Source: Typhlomys cinereus
Taxonomy: Eukaryota; Chordata; Mammalia; Rodentia; Platacanthomyidae
DNA length: 64,000 bases
Direction of reading: 5' to 3'
Assembly: GCA_023101885.1 (NCBI GenBank)
Contig: JALPQD010000358.1
Location: 2,328,761-2,392,760, forward strand
Of the stretch, positions 24,231-36,469 are shown in pieces. Position 1 is the first letter of the stretch. Each line of letters opens with the position of its first letter. The translations under genes and the position numbers were made by a program. The notes under the pieces are model-generated. The model ran no database searches. It was given only the letters and a program-made list of their open reading frames with translations, and was not told the origin of the DNA.

Positions 24231-25059
24231 TTCAGAACTAACTAGTGTAAAGCTGAGACTGGGTTTATTGAAAGAAATATTTACATAGATTATCAGCAAG
24301 AAAGAAAGGCACCCAAGAAGAAAGTAAGACACACCTGAGATCTGGAGTGTGGGCTTATCTCAGAGAAAAGTACACCTCCATGTCTTGACAATAGTCATAT
24401 ATAAGATTACTTTTCAAGTTATGATCTTGGAAAACGCTACTAAGAAACCTATGTGAAATCTCAGGGTTATTCCCAAGAGACATCTGGCAGGATTTCAGTT
24501 GATAGGGTGATCCGAGGGACAACAGGGGTTCAGGAAGCTAGGAAATCCATGTTCTAACTAAGACTAAAAGACTTGTTTAAGATTCCAGAAACTGTCTGGA
24601 AGGAGCCAGGCTACCCAAAGATCATGATTGTTCAGGCTTTAAGTTAGATTCAGTGCTGTGTGAACATAAAATATATACACGGGAAAGAGTGTCATCTCTG
24701 CCTTGGCAATCCTGCCAGCAAACACTGCAACTGTGCTGGAATCCTTGCTTACAGCTGGCAGGAAACCAAAATTCAGGGCCATGGGCTCATTCCTGTTCTC
24801 CTGCCCCCATCGCTTTCCATGCCCTTCTGTCCTCTGTCAAGCACCTGAGGACAGCGGAAGGATGTGAGCTTTTCTTACCCTGTATCACCCCAAAACATTC
24901 TGTCATTTCTCTAATGCCTTCCCAAACATCAGCTTGGCTAAAAGGGAGAGACAATAGACTAGGACGCAGAATCCAGGACAGAGTGATATAGCAAATATAT
25001 TTGCTTTCTGCCTCCTTCATTGGCGTAAGTGAAATGTGTGCAAAGGTATCTTGATGAAA
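24231..25059. other. Unique non-coding sequence
   Basis: No gene, RNA or repeat recognised. Confidence 0.45.
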
Positions 25060-25630
25060 TGAAATTCCAGCACAAAACTGAAAAAAAATCAACAAACCTA
25101 ATCCAGAACATCAGAACTCTATATCAACCACCTGGAACTAGGCCAGCCTAATCTCTCCCCATTCTGAAGCTCAGGGAAATTTGCGGAAGAGGGGGTGGTA
25201 AGATTGTAAGAGCACAAGGATGGGAGGAGCAATGATATGTGAAATACACCACACAAGTTAGGGCCAAAGCAATCATATTTGGACTTTGCATGCCCTGCAC
25301 AATGTCCAACACACTACTGACCCCACAAAGTCTAGCATTTGCTAAAGGCACTAGGATCCTGGGAGGCAAGGGATTGACAGTCACAGTAGTGTTCCTATGC
25401 TTAAAGGAACGCAGGAAAGGGTTCTGGGAAATGCCACTGGGTCCTTGGACCTCATCGGAGAGGAGGACCCAGAGGGAGTTTGGCATGCACATTAAAGGAT
25501 GATTCAGGGATGGGAGTGGGAGGCACTGGGGATGGGGAGGGGAGGGGGGAGGAGGCACAGGGGGGATGGGGGTTGAGGGAGGGGGGACCTGTGTACCTGT
25601 TAAGTTTGTATGAGTGGAAATAAAAAAAAG
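25060..25630 (+). mobile_element. 5'-truncated L1, 3'UTR only, sense
   Basis: Reverse-complement match to about 35510-36050 of the full-length L1: AATCAACAAACCTAATCCAG, AGCCTAATCTCTCCCCAT, the TAGCATTTGCTAAAGGCAC block, the long G-rich tract (about 25500-25590), and an A-rich end at 25619-25630 (GGAAATAAAAAAAAG). Typical 5' truncation. No clear target duplication found. Confidence 0.88.
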
Positions 25631-26235
25631 AAGCAGGAGCTGCAGTGTGGGTGTTGCAAAGGAGTCTGGGACAGTCGTTTGTGGAACTCACTAAAGAGGT
25701 TAGGGTCTTAGGCAAAGTATCTAGGAGCAGTTGGGTATCAACAAGTACAGTACCCAACAAATAGTAGCTTCCATTCCTAAGTAGACAACAGGGACTCCAA
25801 GTTCAAATGTTGCAAGTCCTCTCCTTCCCGATGCTTAGAAATTCAGTCAGCAAAAAGAGTAACCCATGGCCCAGTGTTATGATCTCTAACCCACTGTTTA
25901 ATTTGTAGAGCCTTTCTGCTAGTTAGGTTTTTTTTTTTAAGAACATAAAGTCTATTCTGTCAGCTCACAAATGGGGCAACAGGTGCATGTTTAAGATAAT
26001 TTCCAGAAAATAAGTTTTCCATGTGGTAAATCTGCACTGTAGTCAGCCCCATCAGACCCTAATTTTTGGAGCAATCAGTGCACAATGCAGTGTGTGTGTA
26101 TGTGTGTGTGTGTGTGTGTGTACATGTATATCATCCCAAAGGCATGGTACAGAATGGAAAGGACAATTTTATGAGACCTTTAATGAGATGATTTCCTAAT
26201 GACCTTTATAGTGGAAAGTGGGAATATTAAGATAG
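25631..26235. other. Unique sequence with a (GT)n tract at 26091-26121
   Basis: No gene seen. The GT run ends in TACATGTATATC. Confidence 0.5.
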
Positions 26236-26312
26236 GGTCTCACCATGTACACTAGACTGGCCTGAAACTCACAATCTTCTTTCATTGGCCTCCTGAGTAC
26301 ATTGCACAAGTG
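26236..26312 (-). mobile_element. B1-like SINE fragment, antisense
   Basis: GGGTCTCACCATGTACACTA, then GACTGGCCTGAAACTCAC and GCCTCCTGAGTACATTGCAC, match the antisense 7SL-derived monomer pattern. Confidence 0.72.
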
Positions 26313-27260
26313 CTATGCTTTGAGTTTCGATGTCTATGGAAGTGGAAACTGGTGTGTGCATTCCTGTGAGTGTGCATTCCTGTTCAGATGCTGGTGGAAA
26401 GCAGAGTACAGACATGGCTGTCTTGCTTCAGGAACACCATCCACTTTGCTGTGCAACAAGGTCTCTCAGCTCTGCAGCGCACCACGTAGACGAGGCTGCT
26501 CAGCCCGTAAGTCACAAGGATCTACCTGTCTCCACTTCCCTTGCACTGGAGTGACAACCATGTGCCATCACAACCATTGCGACTTGTGTTCTATGCAAAC
26601 ACCTTTTCTGGTTGAATCATCTGCCCTACCCGGAAACCTCTCCCATCCGTGTTAGGGATAGAATTGGCACCTTGCACATGCTAATCAAGTACATTACCAC
26701 TAAACTGTATCTATAGGTCTTAGAAGTTTGTGAATCTCCTCCTCCTTTTTACTATCCATGACTTGACTCCTTGCTTGTTTCTTTTCTGGCCATGAGCTGT
26801 TTCTGCGGTTGGTAACGTGAGTCTTAACAGTCTGTTAGAGTCCTGTTCCATGCCCATCCCCAAGAACTTCCGCCTAACTCAGAGATCTATGTTAGAGTAA
26901 AGTTCACTTCCATCACAAGATTGCTGCATTCAGGCTTCCAGCTCTGTGATCTGCATCATGTCGCCACTGTCTGGCTTCCATGGTCCACTGACTGTTTTGA
27001 ACAGTAAAAGTATGACCTAGGAAAAACAAACAAATGAAATGGGAAAATGAATTAACATCTTGACTTTCACCTTCATAGCGGGAGAGAGAATGTGTTTCCC
27101 AGTTCCTTAGAGACAAACATGAGAATTCACTCTTAAAGGAGGTTTGTAGTGAGGTGGAGGGGGACTTCAGCGAAAAATCATGATGAATTAATTATGTTAA
27201 TTAGTAGCCTTCTCTGGGGCCTAATCACCACCTAGGACATTGTTGTTTTGTTCTTGTTTG
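26313..27260. other. Largely unique sequence
   Basis: About 26360-26700 may be a very old B3/ID composite (GTGTGCATTCCTGTGAGTG, then CACCACGTAGACGAGG) but I cannot assign it. About 27165-27235 is AT-rich with repeated TAATTA motifs. No coding signal. Confidence 0.4.
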
Positions 27261-27264
27261 TTTT

Positions 27265-27345
27265 CATTTTGTTTTATGTGACACTTGGGATTGACCCGCA
27301 CGGCCTCACACTTGCTGAACAAGCATTTACATACCCACCCTGGAC
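27265..27345 (-). mobile_element. ID-like SINE fragment, antisense
   Basis: GACACTTGGGATTGACCCGC, then CACACTTGCTGAACAAGC, fits the reverse complement of a tRNA-derived ID head. Confidence 0.45.
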
Positions 27346-27349
27346 ACTG

Positions 27350-27930
27350 TGTTTCTTTCTTAGATAATATTTTTAATTATTCTTTGATAATTTAATGCAT
27401 TTATGCAACTTCTCTTCATCATATCCATCCTTCCTTCCCCTCTCACTTTTCCTGTATTTCACCAACATATTCCCCCTCCCACCTACATGTCCTCTGGGCC
27501 CCCCACAACACACATACTTTTAAAAATTGTTTTAGGGTTTCATACATAAATACAGTGAATTTATTCTATTTTGACACCTTAGTCCCCCAATCTAATCCCC
27601 TCCTCTTCCCATACAACCCTTCTTCCTTCCTTCTACTTTCATGTCTTTTAGCATGTGGCCCACTAAGTTTTATTTGGATTGCCTTTGATGACTTGTACCT
27701 GAGCACTTGCTGGAACATGAATTATATATCAGTGAGTCACCATTGAGGAAAGCATAGTCTTTCTCTCCCCTCCGGCATTAACCCTCCCTCATCAGTTTCT
27801 CAGGGACCAGGGGGCTTCTGGAGATGTTTTCCTTCTATAATGAAATGTTGATAGGACCAGTCTTGTGCGGGTCTTGTGGACGTGCACATAACTGCATTGA
27901 GCTTATGGATGCAGCAGCCCCATCATTGTG
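27350..27930 (-). mobile_element. Old rodent L1 3'UTR fragment (Lx-like), antisense
   Basis: C/T-rich start (TCCATCCTTCCTTCCCCTCTC), then ATACAGTGAATTTATTCTAT, then a CCTTTGATGACTTGTACCTG-type block, and CTTATGGATGCAGCAGCCCC near 27902. The same last block occurs in the antisense L1 fragment near 50910 (TTCATGAGTGCAGCAGCCCC). Diverged, no frame. Confidence 0.65.
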
Positions 27931-30900
27931 GTCGTAATGGCAAAAATATTCCAAATCCATCAGCTGACAAAAAATTAATTCTTTTAAATCAACATATTCT
28001 TCCACTGGTTACCACCAACGCAAGATTTGGCATGCAGTGGGATTCCCTTCTATTAAATAAATGACTAAGACTTCATTTCCCCAAGTTCACATTGGGTTCT
28101 GTCCATGCTGAAGCTAGATCTCTCACTGACTTCAGGAATAACATGAGCATGAAACAACCACATGCAAAGTTTACTTCTGATAGGAAAAAAGTGACATCAG
28201 AAAGATACTCTTCCTCTAGTTCCAATCTGTGGGGATCAAGGTGCCTACAATTTTGTAATATTTACATGTACATGTCGGGAAAACAAGAAGAGCAAGGATT
28301 CAGCATACAGATGTATTGTTCAAACAGATTTTGCCATAAAACATTTTTCCGGCCACAAAGATAATTTGCAGAAACTAGAAGGGGGACTATTTAAGGAGAG
28401 TAAAAGGACCAAATGGAGGGGAAGAGGGGAAGGAAAGTAAAGTTGGGGTGATAAATGGCTAACATATTCCATGTCCAAGTAAGAAAAATGTCATTTTAAA
28501 GTCTGCAATAGTTCACAATGTGTGCAATGATTATACTGTATGAAAAGTAATTTAGTTTTCAAAATAATTTCCAAATGAAAACCAGCATTTAAACCAAGAG
28601 TGTGTTAATTTTTAGATCCCTTAGGAAGACAACATCAATTTTAAGTGAATGTAAAATAATGCAGTTATTAATTATAATCTCTTCTTGTGTTTAGTTGTCT
28701 CACTGCAAAGACTAAATTTTTAAGAGAGAGAGAGAAAGAGAGAGATACCTTGGTGGAATACTTTATTGTTTGTTTCTCTTTTTGTTGTTCTGGTTTCCCT
28801 TTAACTCCAAGCTTTGCTGTCTGTTGGGGGATGTCTGTCTAGGGCGCTGGGATGCTGCCAGCAAATATGTGCACAGAATTTGCCTGTGTAGGTCAGCATT
28901 TCATATCAGGATCTGGCCAGCGACAGCCCTGCATGTTGATGGATGGGGAGCTCCAAGTGCAGCAGGATGGATGGTGGTCTCCAGAACATGTTACTCCTAA
29001 GGGTGAGAAGGGCTATTTAGCGAGATGAAATACGACTCTGTCGCACCTTCATCCCTCACAGGTCAATCATGGAAAAATCCTTCCCCAGCGCCGTCATTGA
29101 GATCATTACACTCAAATTAACATGCAATAATGGAGCCGCTGACAAGACCCTGAGGTCCTGTTGACATGTCAGGTCTACATTAGTCATCAGCTGTTCCATC
29201 CAGCAGGCAGGAAAGCCTGTGAAATCAGGGTTTGGTTTTTCCCTCCCTTTGGAATTTGTGGAATCACTGCCTGTTCCTGATTCACTTCCAGATGTTGATC
29301 TGGGGCCATGTTAATCAGCAGGGCTGCTTGGCCGGCTGTCTCTCCTTGCACTTCAGTGACTGACAGTAGAAGCCCACTGAATCTACACTTACCAGATACC
29401 TCATGCATCTGTCCTCTTCCTTTGATTCCCAGTTGTGATTTATATGCCCATTATCCACCATCGTAAATCCGCTGTCCTGTCCTTTCTGTCGCGTTCCTTT
29501 AGATCTTGCCATTTCTTCTCTTGGCATCCTTGCATCTTCCCTATCTCCTTCTAGCATCTTCTCAGCAATAAGGTGCTGAGAAGTGAGAACAGGTTTCCCA
29601 AAGCAGTGATCATGGCCCCATTTTTGTCTCAGCTTCCACATGGTCACGTGACTTCATGCATGTGCCGTCCTCAACCAGATTCAGTTTGTAATTAATTTTC
29701 ACCTTTATGGGAACTGACCAAAAGGGTCTTTTAGGGTCTTAAGATTCATCATTTAGCTACAGCTGACAGAACCAATAAATATTACACACAATTTCTTAGG
29801 TTTTCAGCATTCTCTGGGTGTGAGGAGAAACTGATGCACATCATTAGCTTAGTATCATATTTCTCCCTGTGAGGGGGGGAACCCCTGAGTTTGGCATATT
29901 CTCCTTAGGTTGATGTTTAGACCCTGAATATATACAATAAATTACCCCTTAAAATAAATTAAGTAGCACGGGCTCTAAAACAGAGGTTGGTAGACTATTA
30001 CTCTAAAGGTCATATAGCAAATATTTAAGCATTGTGGCTGTGTGATTTCTATCACAATTACGTGGTTCTGCTCTTATAGCACCATAATGCACATACAAAT
30101 ACTCATTACCATGCTCCAATGAAACTTTACTATGCAAACAGACAACAAGCTGCACCTGACCCGTGGGTTACATTTTGTTGACTTCTAGCGCTCTTAGGGA
30201 TAATCGGATGGTGTGGAAAATCAAAAAGGATGATTGGAAAGCAGGTTTCCGTGGCGACTCTGGAAATATTACTACCAACAGCTGTTTTTGGATAACAGCC
30301 ATGGCATTCCTTTGTTTTTTTGTTTCTCTTGTACAAGTTCTGGCAGAAAAATCAAGCAACTCAAAATTTTTGAATCTGAGATATAGGGGGTGTTGAAGGT
30401 AGATTTAGGCTGAACAGGTATGTTGGGAATGGGGTATCATCTTTCTCTCCAAAAATACTGACTTAGAGAGTCAGAACTCTGGAGAGGAAGTGGGAACTAA
30501 CACTAATCACCCTCGTTAAGGGTTGTTACTAATCATGGCCACCTCCCTCCACAGAACAGATGAAGTTTTAATGAACAGGAGAAAGAAATTTGCCCACCAT
30601 TACATGCTGAGTGTCAAAGAACCAAATTGTTTCCCCCTCATCAGAAATACCTCTCTCAATACAAGTAACCATTATCCTATATCCTCCTGTCATTGGTTCA
30701 GAATTGGGGGGGTGCCCTCTTCTTCCTTCCGTTACTATCCAGGATGGTTATGTTTAGAACACAAACAAACAGATTCTCCAAGCCAGCCTCTATGGAGTTT
30801 CCGAGCACAAGGTTTCATTGTGTTATAAAATTGATTTTTCTCTCCCTTTTCAGAAGGGAACTTCAAAGAGTCGAGGAAATGAAAACTCAGAAAATTAAAT

Positions 30901-31207
30901 GATTACCCCAAGTCGCAGCAGTGGTTAAAACTTGACAAAGTTCTTACAACTCTTATGAACTTTCAGCACAAGCATTGCCCTATACTTCATGGTCAAAGTC
31001 CCAGCTTCTCTAGCCAACTGTCCAAAGACACAAATTTATCATGTGTCAGCATGTGTCACTCTGTGTTACCATGTGTCAGCATGGGAAAATTGCTCAGTAG
31101 ATGCCTCAGTTTCCTGATTTGCAAAATTAGGACAATGATCATGGTTTCCTCTTGTAGTTTGTTGTAGCAGAAACCCAAACACACAAACTGGCTTTTTCTA
31201 AAGACTT
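27931..31207. other. Long unique intronic stretch
   Basis: No repeat family or exon recognised apart from a short GA run at 28722-28746. About 28990-29190 is non-repetitive, balanced in composition and looks like a candidate conserved non-coding element (see findings). Confidence 0.45.
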
Positions 31208-31493
31208 CTGGTGATGAGAAGGCCCAGAGTTAAGACTCTGCCTCACAAGCAGAAGGTCCTGAGTTCAGATCCCAGGTCCCATGTAAAAATGCCAGGCAGA
31301 AATAGCGGCAGTCTGTACTTCTGGGCCCTGTTTTCCAGTGGAGCTTGGAAAATCCCAGAGTGAAGCAAAAAGGAGGTAGAAGCAATCCAGGATGATTCCC
31401 AAAGTCACCCTTGGTCCTGACAGGGACACACACAAGCACATACACACACACACACACACAAAATAAATAAAATAGAAAAAAAAAAAGACAGGA
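31208..31493 (+). mobile_element. Older member of the CA-tailed B2-superfamily SINE, sense
   Basis: Head AGAGTTAAGACTCTGCCTCA, then AGAAGGTCCTGAGTTCAGAT (B-box region), CCCATGTAAAAATGCCAGGC, a body with CAATCCAGGATGATTCC, then (CA)n at about 31438-31460 and an A-rich end. More diverged from the young copies; groups with 55592 and 60394. Confidence 0.8.
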
Positions 31494-31584
31494 AACACAG
31501 AGAGAAGGCTATGCTCACTGTTAGATTCTTGGCAATTAAGAAACGCCAAGCACAAAGTAAGAAATACTGTTACATGAACAAAAA

Positions 31585-31712
31585 TTGTTACAGCAGTTGT
31601 GTGGTGTATACCTGTAATCCCAGTACTTGGAAGACTGAGGCAGGAGAATTTGAGTTTGAAGTCAGTTTGGACTACAATAGCAACCATTTGCCTCAAAAAA
31701 TATTCAAATAAA
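31585..31712 (+). mobile_element. B1-like SINE, sense
   Basis: TGTGGTGTATACCTGTAATC, CCAGTACTTGGAAGACTGAG and GCAGGAGAATTTGAGTTTG are the standard B1/7SL monomer blocks. Ends in CTCAAAAAATATTC. Confidence 0.85.
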
Positions 31713-31764
31713 GTGAGTCTGTAGGCTAAGTTATGGCTGAACTCAAAGGCATACGATTTCTTCT

Positions 31765-31820
31765 TTTTCTTTTATGTGTGTGTGTGTGTGCGTGCATATG
31801 CATGCGTGTGTGTGCGTGTG

Positions 31821-31873
<53 letters not shown>

Positions 31874-32105
31874 AGGCACTTCAATGTGTGTACCTGTGAA
31901 AGCCCAAGGGTAGCATCAGGAATCATCTTGGGTTTTTCTATCTTGTTACTGATTTGCTGGGGAATTGCCAGCTCCACCTTCCAGAGCAGGAATTATAGCT
32001 CACTGCCATATCTGCCCAACAATTTTATGTGAGATCTGAGGATCTGAATTGATCTTTTTGCTTGCAAGGCAAAGATTTTAACTCTGAATCATCTCCTAGG
32101 CCCTT
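31765..32105 (-). mobile_element. Older CA-tailed B2-superfamily SINE, antisense
   Basis: Starts with a long GT tract (about 31775-31869, the tail), then GGAATCATCTTGGG, then GCCATATCTGCCCAACAATT, and ends with the head CTTGCAAGGCAAAGATTTTA followed by TCATCTCCTAGGCCC. Clearly related to 60394-60702 but diverged. Confidence 0.75.
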
Positions 32106-33812
32106 GCTGTTTATTTTATTTTTCTTGGGAGAAGAGAAAGAAGAGAGAGAAAGAGAAAGAGAGAGAGACTTTAAAAGACTCTATAGGTTAGCATTCCTAA
32201 TATGAAAATCTAAATTAAAATCCAAAACTCTTAAGTGCCAGGGCAACACTTCGAGCAGAAAACTCTTTGCCATGTAACTCTGTCATACACACATACTTTT
32301 TAAAAAGAGTCTAAACCCACAGACTTTCAGATTATGTGTGCAATCTATATAAAACTTATACAAGTTTCAGATTTAGCTTTAGGTCCTATAAGCAAAATTT
32401 TATATCCAAAGTGAAATACTTCTAAGCATTTCAGACAAGGCAGGTAGACAAGGCAAGGTAGGCATTAGGGATTACCTTAGCTTTTTCAATAATCTCAACA
32501 GAAGTGGTCGTTGGTAGAAGACAAAACTGAGGTTTGAGCCATGGAAAGGAAAAAGAGAAGTTACAGAATATTTAAATTCTCCTTATCCTTAGCTATTTCC
32601 AAACGCTTATGTAATTCATTTAACTTCCTTTCATTCCTTATTTTTTAATCATGACATCTATCATTACTGCATAGATTTTTGCCTCTCAAAGTTTACTTTT
32701 CCTTAACTCGAGTCATTTTTTAATACCATCCATTTCAGATCTAAATCAGCATTTGGTGGCATCGGCTGCTGGAAGCTGTAGTAATCAAATCATGGGTCAC
32801 ATTCATCTGACAAGATGGCCTTTAATGTCTGCGCTCCTGCCATGATGGGTTTGAGGGAACAATCCGGCCTCTGGGGGAAAGGGCAACCTCATCCTATGGC
32901 CTGAGCATGTGCAGGGAGAGGGGCTGAACAGGACAAGGAAGGCAGGGAGTTAAAGAGCCGACAGAAGGGGCTTGGAATAAACTGCTCTTGGGGTGGATTG
33001 ATGTGACACTCTTGAGGCTGTGCCCATGTATCCCCAAGGGCATTGTTCAGACAAAAGCCAACATGCTCAGATAGTCGCTTCTTGGCAGAGGACATGGGGA
33101 CATCTTCACTGGATTGATGATACATGTGATTCTCCTTCTGAACTCTGAACTGTGACCAACTGATACTCCTAACATACATCCTAATGTTTTCCCCTGGTTT
33201 ACTCTATATAAACCCTTAGTTTCATTAAAATTAAAGACTTCCATAAAATGACACAGCAGTCACATATAAAACCAGCTCCTTTGAATACTCTGTTTCTGAC
33301 AAAGGACTCAGTGACTAGAGAACTTAAGATGTAGCCTTGTTTGAGAGAAGTTTTTATATGATTGGTATGAAGCAATGGATGTGCATAAGCTTTGTTCTTG
33401 AAGCCTCATTTGCTTGCAATGTAAAGAACTCACAAATTTACTGGATTTCTTTATTTTTTTCTCAAGTTGAGAAGAATTAATCTATTACATTTTGAAAAGT
33501 TTTTGAAAAAGAGTTATTTTTTTCCAGTTTAAAACAGCTACAAATTTGATCTTCTCTACAAATTGTACTGCAAATGAAATTATAAGACATGAAGTTAAAG
33601 AATGCTGTGAGGTTGGCTTTTTCTATTTACAGTTCGGAAAAGCCACTGATGAAATTTGGTTTCAAGGTTAAAGGCCATGAAATAAAATTTTGGTCCAAAA
33701 TGAGAGCAACATGGAAAATACCACATACCTTAAGATAGTATATGCAGAAACCATGATGAGCCTCTTTGAAAGGTGGCAAAATAATCTTGAGTTTAATTTT
33801 CAGCTAAAATAA
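32106..33812. other. Unique non-coding sequence
   Basis: Contains a GA run at 32138-32168 and otherwise AT-rich unique DNA. No exon recognised. Confidence 0.45.
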
Positions 33813-33814
33813 CA

Positions 33815-34065
33815 GTTAATGGGGCTGTGAGATGACTCACCAGGCAGAGGCATCTGTACATAAACTTGGCTACCTAAGTTCAATCCCCAGAAGTCCACAT
33901 GGTGGAAGAATACCGGCTCTCAAAAACTGACCTCTGACTTCCACCCGTGAGCCGTAACACATGTCTCTCTCTCTTCTCTTTTTCTCTTCTTTCTATCTCT
34001 CTCTCTTTTCTCTCTCTCCTCTCTCTCTTCCTCATACACAAATAAATAAAATAAGATAAGATAAA
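33815..34065 (+). mobile_element. B2/B4-like SINE, sense, with CT-rich insert and A-rich tail
   Basis: GGGGCTGTGAGATGACTCAC, AAGTTCAATCCCCAGAAG, then CTGACCTCTGACTTCCACCC near 33929, a (CT)-rich tract at about 33964-34030, and CAAATAAATAAAATAAG. Same family as the antisense copy at 3255-3398. Confidence 0.75.
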
Positions 34066-34129
34066 AAATTATAGCTAACAATTTTGAGGTACTTCTTATG
34101 CATGACAAATTATGCACAAAGAATTTCAC

Positions 34130-34365
34130 ACTGAGCCAGGCTCCTCGGAGAAATGAGCCTATAATCCCAGCTACTCTAGACTGAGACAGGAGGATTACAA
34201 GTCCAAGACTTTGGGTTTCAGAGCAAATTCAATGCCAGTCCAGGCAACTTCTAGAGACCCTGTCTCAAAATGGAAAATATGAGTGGACTATGGATATAAC
34301 TATTGATAGAACATTTGGTTAGTAGTCACAAGGCCTTTAAGTTTACTCTCCAACTCTTCCAAAAA
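34130..34365 (+). mobile_element. B1-ID composite SINE, sense
   Basis: GAGCCTATAATCCCAGCTAC, CTAGACTGAGACAGGAGGAT and GAGACCCTGTCTCAAAATGG form a B1-like half. The following part (TATTGATAGAACATTTGGTT) looks like a decayed ID half. B1-ID fusions are known in several rodent groups. Confidence 0.65.
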
Positions 34366-34704
34366 AGGACATTTTAATTTTACTTTAAAAGAGTTTTCAA
34401 TATACAAACAGAGTGAATTTATGTCCTGCTCTCTTCTTGCCCACCCTCCCCTACCTTCACCACTCTAGCCATGGAATTTGCTGGCCTAATTAGAGCTGAG
34501 CATACTAAGGTTGCTGATTTTCTGAACTCTGGCTGGTTATGGTTTTCTGGCTTCCTAATCTTGCACTGCAGTAGGGTGCATCCTGGTTAAATGCCGACAT
34601 TGTCTAGCCAATACTAGCATGCCAACATAGTTTATGCCCTCCCAGATCCTTGTTAAATGCCATCCCCATCATGAGCCATAATAAGGGTTTGTTAGCATTT
34701 TCTT

Positions 34705-35045
34705 TTCTTTTCCTGTGAGACAAACTTCATGCAACCAGTTTAAGGGAGATTTATTTGACCTAGATTTCCTTAGAGGACATAGACCATAATGGTGGATGTT
34801 ACACTGCAGGAAGCATGCCTGAAGCCTGAGGGAGGAAGCACGTCAGGTCGCCACAGCCATCAGGAAGTAGACAGAGCAAGAGCACAAAAGGAAGCAGGCT
34901 CAAGCTACCCAACCCAACCGCAAGGCTCACTCCCTGGGGCATGCCTACTTCTAGCCAGATTCTGTATCTTAAAGGTGCCACGGCCTGTCCAAATATTAAC
35001 GCCAGTTGAGGATTCAAATACATGAGCCTGATGCAAACCAAAACA
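34705..35045 (-). mobile_element. MaLR-like LTR fragment, antisense
   Basis: AGTTTAAGGGAGATTTATTT at its left, and GAGGATTCAAATACATGAGC near 35008 at its right, fit the start and end of antisense rodent MaLR LTRs. No internal sequence. Confidence 0.5.
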
Positions 35046-35348
35046 AGACTGGAGGTTATAGTCTGGCTGTGTTCAGACCTGGGGTCTCTGAGAGAGTAAT
35101 CACTATTCTACAGGACTACCAAGTAAGACCCTTGCTCCCCTCAAGATTCAACACTAGAGACTGCATAAGAAGAGGTAAAGGACTGCAGGGCCACTTACAC
35201 TGCCAAGCAGCCTGGTCCCCTGCTGGTACAGATGTGCCGTGGAGTCACATAAGCAGAGTCACGAGGGTGGGCAAATCAGGGATGGATTGGGGAAGGAATG
35301 GAGGACGAGAAAAGGGGGAGGGGAGGAGAGGATGTGGACATGAACAAT
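35046..35348. other. Unique sequence left of the L1
   Basis: Purine-rich near 35285-35335. No gene seen. Confidence 0.45.
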
Positions 35349-35378
35349 GACTTATTTTATTTGTTTTTTTTTTTTTTT

Positions 35379-35496
35379 GAACTTGAAACCAATTGTATTC
35401 ATGACTTATAAGCAAGGGCTCTTTCCAGTAGACCATATAATGGATGTGGTAGATAAGAACACTTGGGTTGAAGGTATGGTGTCCTTCCCTTATATC
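35379..35496 (-). other. Putative 3'-transduced flank carried by the L1
   Basis: This 118-bp stretch lies between two A tracts of the L1 (minus strand) but inside the target site duplication, and it is not seen in the other L1 3' ends at 25060 and 60727. That is the layout left when transcription runs past the L1's own signal and ends downstream. A variant poly(A) signal AATACA (minus, 35394-35399) sits 15-20 bases before the terminal A tract. The source locus is unknown. Confidence 0.75.
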
Positions 35497-36469
35497 TTTT
35501 TTTTTTATTAAAAATTTAATTATACATTTTAAAATTTTTTACCAGTTCCCTCCCTCCCCCCTCCTCCCCCTCCCCTTCCCCCAGTGCCTCCCCCCCAATT
35601 CCCAGAGAGTCCTTCACTGTGTACGCCTAACTCTCCATTGGGTCCTCCTCTCCGATGACATATAAGGACCCAGTGGCATTTCCATAAGCCCTTTCTCTTG
35701 TTCCCCTTAAGCATAAGATCACTACTATGGCTGTCAATCCCTTGCCTCCAGGGGTCTCGGTGCCCTTAACAGATGCTAGACTTTATGAGGGCAACAGTGC
35801 GCTGGACATTGCGCAGGGCATGCAAAGTCCCATTACGATTGCTTTGGCCCGAACTATTGTTGAGAATCTTGCAAATCGTTGCTCCTCCCATCCTTTTGCT
35901 CTTACAATCTTACCGCCCCCTCTTCCGCAAATGTCCCTGAGCTCCAGGATGGGGAGAGATTAGGCTGTCCTAGTTCTATGTGATTGATATAGAGTCTCTG
36001 AAGTTCTGGATTGTGGTTTGTTGATTTCTTTTGCAGTTTTGCTGCTCCTGCAATTCCCTTCACTCCATTCTGCTGGGCACTGTATGTCACCCCCTGGCCA
36101 GAGACAAAAAGCTGTTAAACTGGAGTCTTGTTGTAATAGCACATTCAAGGGTAGATGTAATAAGAGTAGGAAACCTCCCTGAGGGAGGGGTCCATCACCC
36201 ATTTGCAAAATGATTACTTTTATCTGCTAGACTATATGCCCTCCCCTTCTGGTGAGATCAGGAAAGAACGTCTGTGAACTTAACCAGGTTTCTCATTACT
36301 TACTTGCAGACCTTGATGGAGGCCTATTTTCTCTGCTGTAACATGGTCTCCTCTCTCCTTGTTTCTGGTGTGGCCCTCCTAACCCATCTCTCTTGTTCAT
36401 AATCCTTGCAATTACTGTGTTTCATAGGTTTAATTTGAGTGTCTCAATGTGGGCTGGGTGAGTTTGGTA
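35497..36469 (-). other. L1 3'UTR with G-rich tract
   Basis: Runs from the ORF2 stop at about 36470 to the internal poly(A) at 35497-35506, with AATAAA on the minus strand at 35504-35509. The + strand at about 35545-35600 is almost all C and T, so the L1 RNA carries several runs of three or more G and could form quadruplexes, as in other mammalian L1 3'UTRs. Fragments of this UTR recur at 13690, 25060 and 60727. Confidence 0.88.
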
